Source: a virus
Virus record (IMG/VR): IMGVR_UViG_3300030116_000252
Location: 5,660-37,734 of that record
Length of the DNA stretch: 32,075 nucleotides
Reading direction: 5' to 3' (one strand)
Shown piece by piece: positions 29,867-32,075 of the stretch (position 1 is the first letter of the stretch; every line of letters starts with the position of its first letter). The notes under the pieces were generated by a model. That model was not told the DNA's origin. It saw only the letters and a program-made list of their open reading frames with translations, and ran no database searches. A program made the translations under genes and the position numbers.

Positions 29867-30160
29867 TTAGTACCTTCTCAATCCTGTAGGTGTTTGCTCT
29901 CTACCCTGTGAAAGAAAACCAGACCCCCCTGGGCTGCTTGTAAATAATGAACCTCGACCAACTCTTCTTCTGAAGATTGTTCCTCCAGTATCATAGAATA
30001 AACTTGTTTTGACTGGTGCAGACGTTTCCACTTCTTTTTCAAGAGCTTCTTGTCTGTTTTTTATTTTTACTTCTTCTTCTTCTTTTTTTGCTTGTCTTGT
30101 TTCTTCCTTAACCTCTTGTCTAGGCTCAGGAGTAGGACTTCCACCACCACCAAAACACAT
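29867..30160 (-). CDS. Small Gly-rich, charged protein next to terL
   Basis: The 97 residues start MCFGGGGSPTPEPRQEVKEE. There is a Lys/Glu-rich helix (about 13-45), followed by a basic, Gly-rich tail with FRRRVGRGSLFTSSPGGSGF. Short proteins with an 'MCFGGG' start lie beside portal genes in several marine podoviruses, so it is likely a minor structural or assembly factor. The function is unknown. It fits tightly between terL (gap 2) and portal (gap 1). Confidence 0.65.
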   Translation of the reverse strand: MCFGGGGSPTPEPRQEVKEETRQAKKEEEEVKIKNRQEALEKEVETSAPVKTSLFYDTGGTIFRRRVGRGSLFTSSPGGSGFLSQGREQTPTGLRRY

Positions 30161-30162
30161 CT

Positions 30163-31689
30163 TTACCTCCTTAAATCATTTCCAAAAAAGGTTCTAGTTC
30201 TACTAATACTAGGTCTTTTAAATAAATCAAAGCCTTTTCTTGCATTGAAAGATGTGACTGGCTTCTGTCCAGACATCAAACTTCGTCCTTCTCCAGCACC
30301 TAACATCAAGTATTGCAAAGCATCATGTATGTGAGAATACATATTTTTCTCAGGTTTATCTTCATATCTTTCTCCAGATACTTGCATTCTTCTATAGCAG
30401 TAGCCACCTTGAAATCCTTTTATAATCTGAGGGCATCTTCTATCTATCAACAATCCAGATTTACCATCTACCATCTTAGTAAGTTGTGAAGAAACAGATT
30501 CAAGTCTTAAGTCTATGCTGTTGCTAGGAGCTGGCGTTGCTTTTAATCCAGCACCTCGCAATATTCCAAATGGTGTTGTTTCATCTGTCTGCGCTCTAAA
30601 ATCACCAGCTGGGTCGCCATAAATATACACATCAAGATTATTAAATCGTGTAGCAATCTCTTGTCTAAGAAGTTCAGCAAAACGAACTATACCCATATCA
30701 ATAGCTACAATCTCTGACTGTAATAACCACCGACCTCGAACTTTCTGTCCAAACACAGCAGAAGGAGTAAGACCAAAATCAATTCCAATATAAAGAGGTA
30801 CACCAGCAGCAACAGGTATTTCCTCTTCTGCAATGTGTGTATCACTTACAAAGTCTGGATAAACTGGTTTACCATCTTGAATCATGCCGAGCCTATTCAT
30901 AACATACACATCTATCCAACTTTTTGTTTTACCTCTTACAATATTTGGATAATACGTTTGTAATATGTTCTTACTATTTTCTGCTTTGGAGGTTGGGGAA
31001 TAGGATAATACTTCGCCCTTTTCTCCTAGGTTTTCTTTCATTGCTGCTGGTTGTGTATAGAAAGTCCAGTTATCAGGTTTGATTAACATGGTCGCTTGCT
31101 CTCTAGGTATGTGGTCAGGTATAGGAACTTCTCCTGACATGATAGCCCACCAATGGTCTTCTTCTGGTGCGTTGGTATCACAGATAACACCTGACCAACT
31201 TGACCCACCCTCTCTCATACTTGGATATCGACCAACACGCATAGTACACGCATCAATAATACTTTTAGGAATCTCTCTCGCTTCGTTCACCCAGATACCA
31301 GTAAGTTCCAATGACAATAACTTCTTCACATCTTCTGGTCTATCCAAAGCCAAAAAAATTACTTCAAGGTCTAAATCATTCATCTGTATGTGATGTGTGT
31401 AAGGAACAGACCAATGAAACTTTCCCCACTCATTCTCTGGAAACCAATCCAGCCAAGTCTTTATAGTTGTTGTTCTAAGTTGTGGATTTGTATTTCGTAT
31501 AATAGCCCAACGAGATTTACGAATCCCCTCATGATTTTGATTCTGCTCGAGAGCCCTTCTGAATACCTCAACACAACACGCAACTGATTTGCCAGAACCA
31601 ACTGGACCTCTGATACCACGAAAAAAATTATTGTCCTTCATAAATTGCTTAAGGACTTCTCCGTCTGGCTTGTAATTAAAGTTTATCAA
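30163..31689 (-). CDS. terL: Terminase large subunit (ATPase and nuclease)
   Basis: The 508-residue protein has a Walker A motif GPVGSGKS (28-35), a Walker B-like LTGIWVNEAREI with E136 as the catalytic acid, and a C-terminal RNase H-type nuclease: GIDFG with D304, YGDPAGD with D359, and HIHDALQY with D456. It translocates DNA into the procapsid using ATP and cuts concatemers. The small subunit is far away at 397-774 on the same strand; joining the window's ends would bring them together. A 14-base overlap with the small gene upstream indicates coupling. Confidence 0.9.
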   Translation of the reverse strand: MINFNYKPDGEVLKQFMKDNNFFRGIRGPVGSGKSVACCVEVFRRALEQNQNHEGIRKSRWAIIRNTNPQLRTTTIKTWLDWFPENEWGKFHWSVPYTHHIQMNDLDLEVIFLALDRPEDVKKLLSLELTGIWVNEAREIPKSIIDACTMRVGRYPSMREGGSSWSGVICDTNAPEEDHWWAIMSGEVPIPDHIPREQATMLIKPDNWTFYTQPAAMKENLGEKGEVLSYSPTSKAENSKNILQTYYPNIVRGKTKSWIDVYVMNRLGMIQDGKPVYPDFVSDTHIAEEEIPVAAGVPLYIGIDFGLTPSAVFGQKVRGRWLLQSEIVAIDMGIVRFAELLRQEIATRFNNLDVYIYGDPAGDFRAQTDETTPFGILRGAGLKATPAPSNSIDLRLESVSSQLTKMVDGKSGLLIDRRCPQIIKGFQGGYCYRRMQVSGERYEDKPEKNMYSHIHDALQYLMLGAGEGRSLMSGQKPVTSFNARKGFDLFKRPSISRTRTFFGNDLRR

Positions 31690-31870
31690 TGTTGTAGTTT
31701 CTTCCGACTTCTTTGAGTTTTTCTAGGGTGTGGGGAAGCATGGAAGCTATACGTTTATCTGCTTCGTAATCGGTTATAAATTCTTTTGGAAAATGTTTAA
31801 GATGAACTTGCTTAATAACAATACGCAGTAAGTTCCTTGTTTCTTTATCTAGTTTATGTTCGTGATACAT
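31676..31870 (-). CDS. Small conserved protein next to terL
   Basis: The 64 residues begin MYHEHKLDKETRNLLRIVIK, followed by QVHLKHFPKEFITDYEADKR and IASMLPHTLEKLKEVG. This pattern ('M.HE.kL....r......iKqvH...FP...iTDYEAD..I') is familiar from small genes upstream of terL in marine podoviruses. No function is known. It overlaps terL by 14 bases and shares one base with the stop of the DUF5872-like gene upstream (TGATG). Confidence 0.7.
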   Translation of the reverse strand: MYHEHKLDKETRNLLRIVIKQVHLKHFPKEFITDYEADKRIASMLPHTLEKLKEVGRNYNIDKL

Positions 31871-32075
31871 CAGCTAAACTTTCTATGTGATGCTGTCTTC
31901 TTTGCAATCTTCTTTGGTTGTTTGGAAACTTGTTTGCCTTTACGCATGGCTGCTCTTTTCTTTCTGGTGGTTGCTCGATACTCTTCATCAGATAAAGCTT
32001 TTATTGCTGACTCTGGTAAATACCTCTCCCCAGTTTTGAGAGAGGGTTTACCAGACTTGGTTCGCCACTTCTGTC
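31870..32075 (-). CDS. DUF5872-like protein, N-terminus cut by window edge
   Basis: The 67 visible residues are the C-terminal part of a small basic protein: KWRTKSGKPSLKTGERYLPE (2-21), SAIKALSDEEYRATT (22-36) and KGKQVSKQPKKIAKKTASHR (45-64). The pattern 'W.TkSGKPS.(..)GERYLP..Ai..Ls..EY..TT..KR....kGkQ..kQPk.IAkKt' is what I recall of the DUF5872 domain, of unknown function and found in phages and large DNA viruses. Typical members have about 50-60 more residues at the N-terminus, here beyond the window. Family assignment is recall. Confidence 0.75.
   Translation of the reverse strand, partial: QKWRTKSGKPSLKTGERYLPESAIKALSDEEYRATTRKKRAAMRKGKQVSKQPKKIAKKTASHRKFS

Overview
The window is almost the whole genome of a small, AT-rich, tailed marine phage with a T7-like (podovirus) virion. 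The structural genes follow the T7 order: large terminase, portal, scaffold, major capsid, tail tube A and B, three internal virion proteins, tail fibre, lysis. There is no phage RNA polymerase, DNA polymerase, primase, helicase or integrase in the window. Low GC, many tiny marine-type proteins and this gene set recall small podoviruses of SAR11-type bacteria (pelagiphages such as HTVC010P). The host assignment is inference from memory, not a search result.

Layout. The minus-strand late arm runs from the right edge leftward to about 7.73 kb and resumes at the left edge, where the small terminase subunit (397-774) and a DUF6321-like gene (1-204) are also on the minus strand. Both edges cut a gene: the DUF6321-like gene lacks its C-terminus and the DUF5872-like gene at 31870-32075 lacks its N-terminus. 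The simplest reading is a circularly assembled or permuted genome opened between terS and terL, with at least a few hundred bases missing. The plus-strand arm (1093-7736) carries early genes: one coiled-coil gene behind a terminator, two very small membrane proteins, several unknown proteins, three helix-turn-helix proteins, a PDDEXK nuclease, then a recombination module of YqaJ exonuclease, ERF annealing protein and SSB-like protein. The two arms diverge from 775-1092 and converge near 7.73 kb.

Regulation. The divergent region holds two perfect TTGCC-N4-GGCAA palindromes plus a degenerate copy, a TTGACA/TAGAAT promoter candidate for terS with a perfect palindrome in its spacer, and short ACTAACT repeats. 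A second TTGACT-N17-TAGAAT promoter precedes the exonuclease gene. The three HTH proteins are the obvious candidates for binding these sites, but this is not shown by sequence alone.

The most unusual element is at 7287-7381, between the SSB-like gene and the last two small plus-strand genes. It combines a 9-bp stem overlapping the ssb stop codon, a 12-bp hairpin, and a second 9-bp pairing between the first hairpin's loop and the leader of the next gene, so it can form a pseudoknot that covers that gene's ribosome-binding region. The same loop is an exact 11-nt complement of the ribosome-binding leader of the exonuclease gene and a near-complement of two other early leaders. It may be a structured cis-regulator, a trans-acting antisense RNA, or both.

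Virion and lysis. A T7-type fibre (823 residues) carries decapeptide-like repeats interrupted by a cupredoxin-like domain, and is followed by two paralogous short fibres flanking a small unknown gene. The lysis end holds an M15 peptidase, a GTA-type 3-TM holin and a second holin-like membrane protein.
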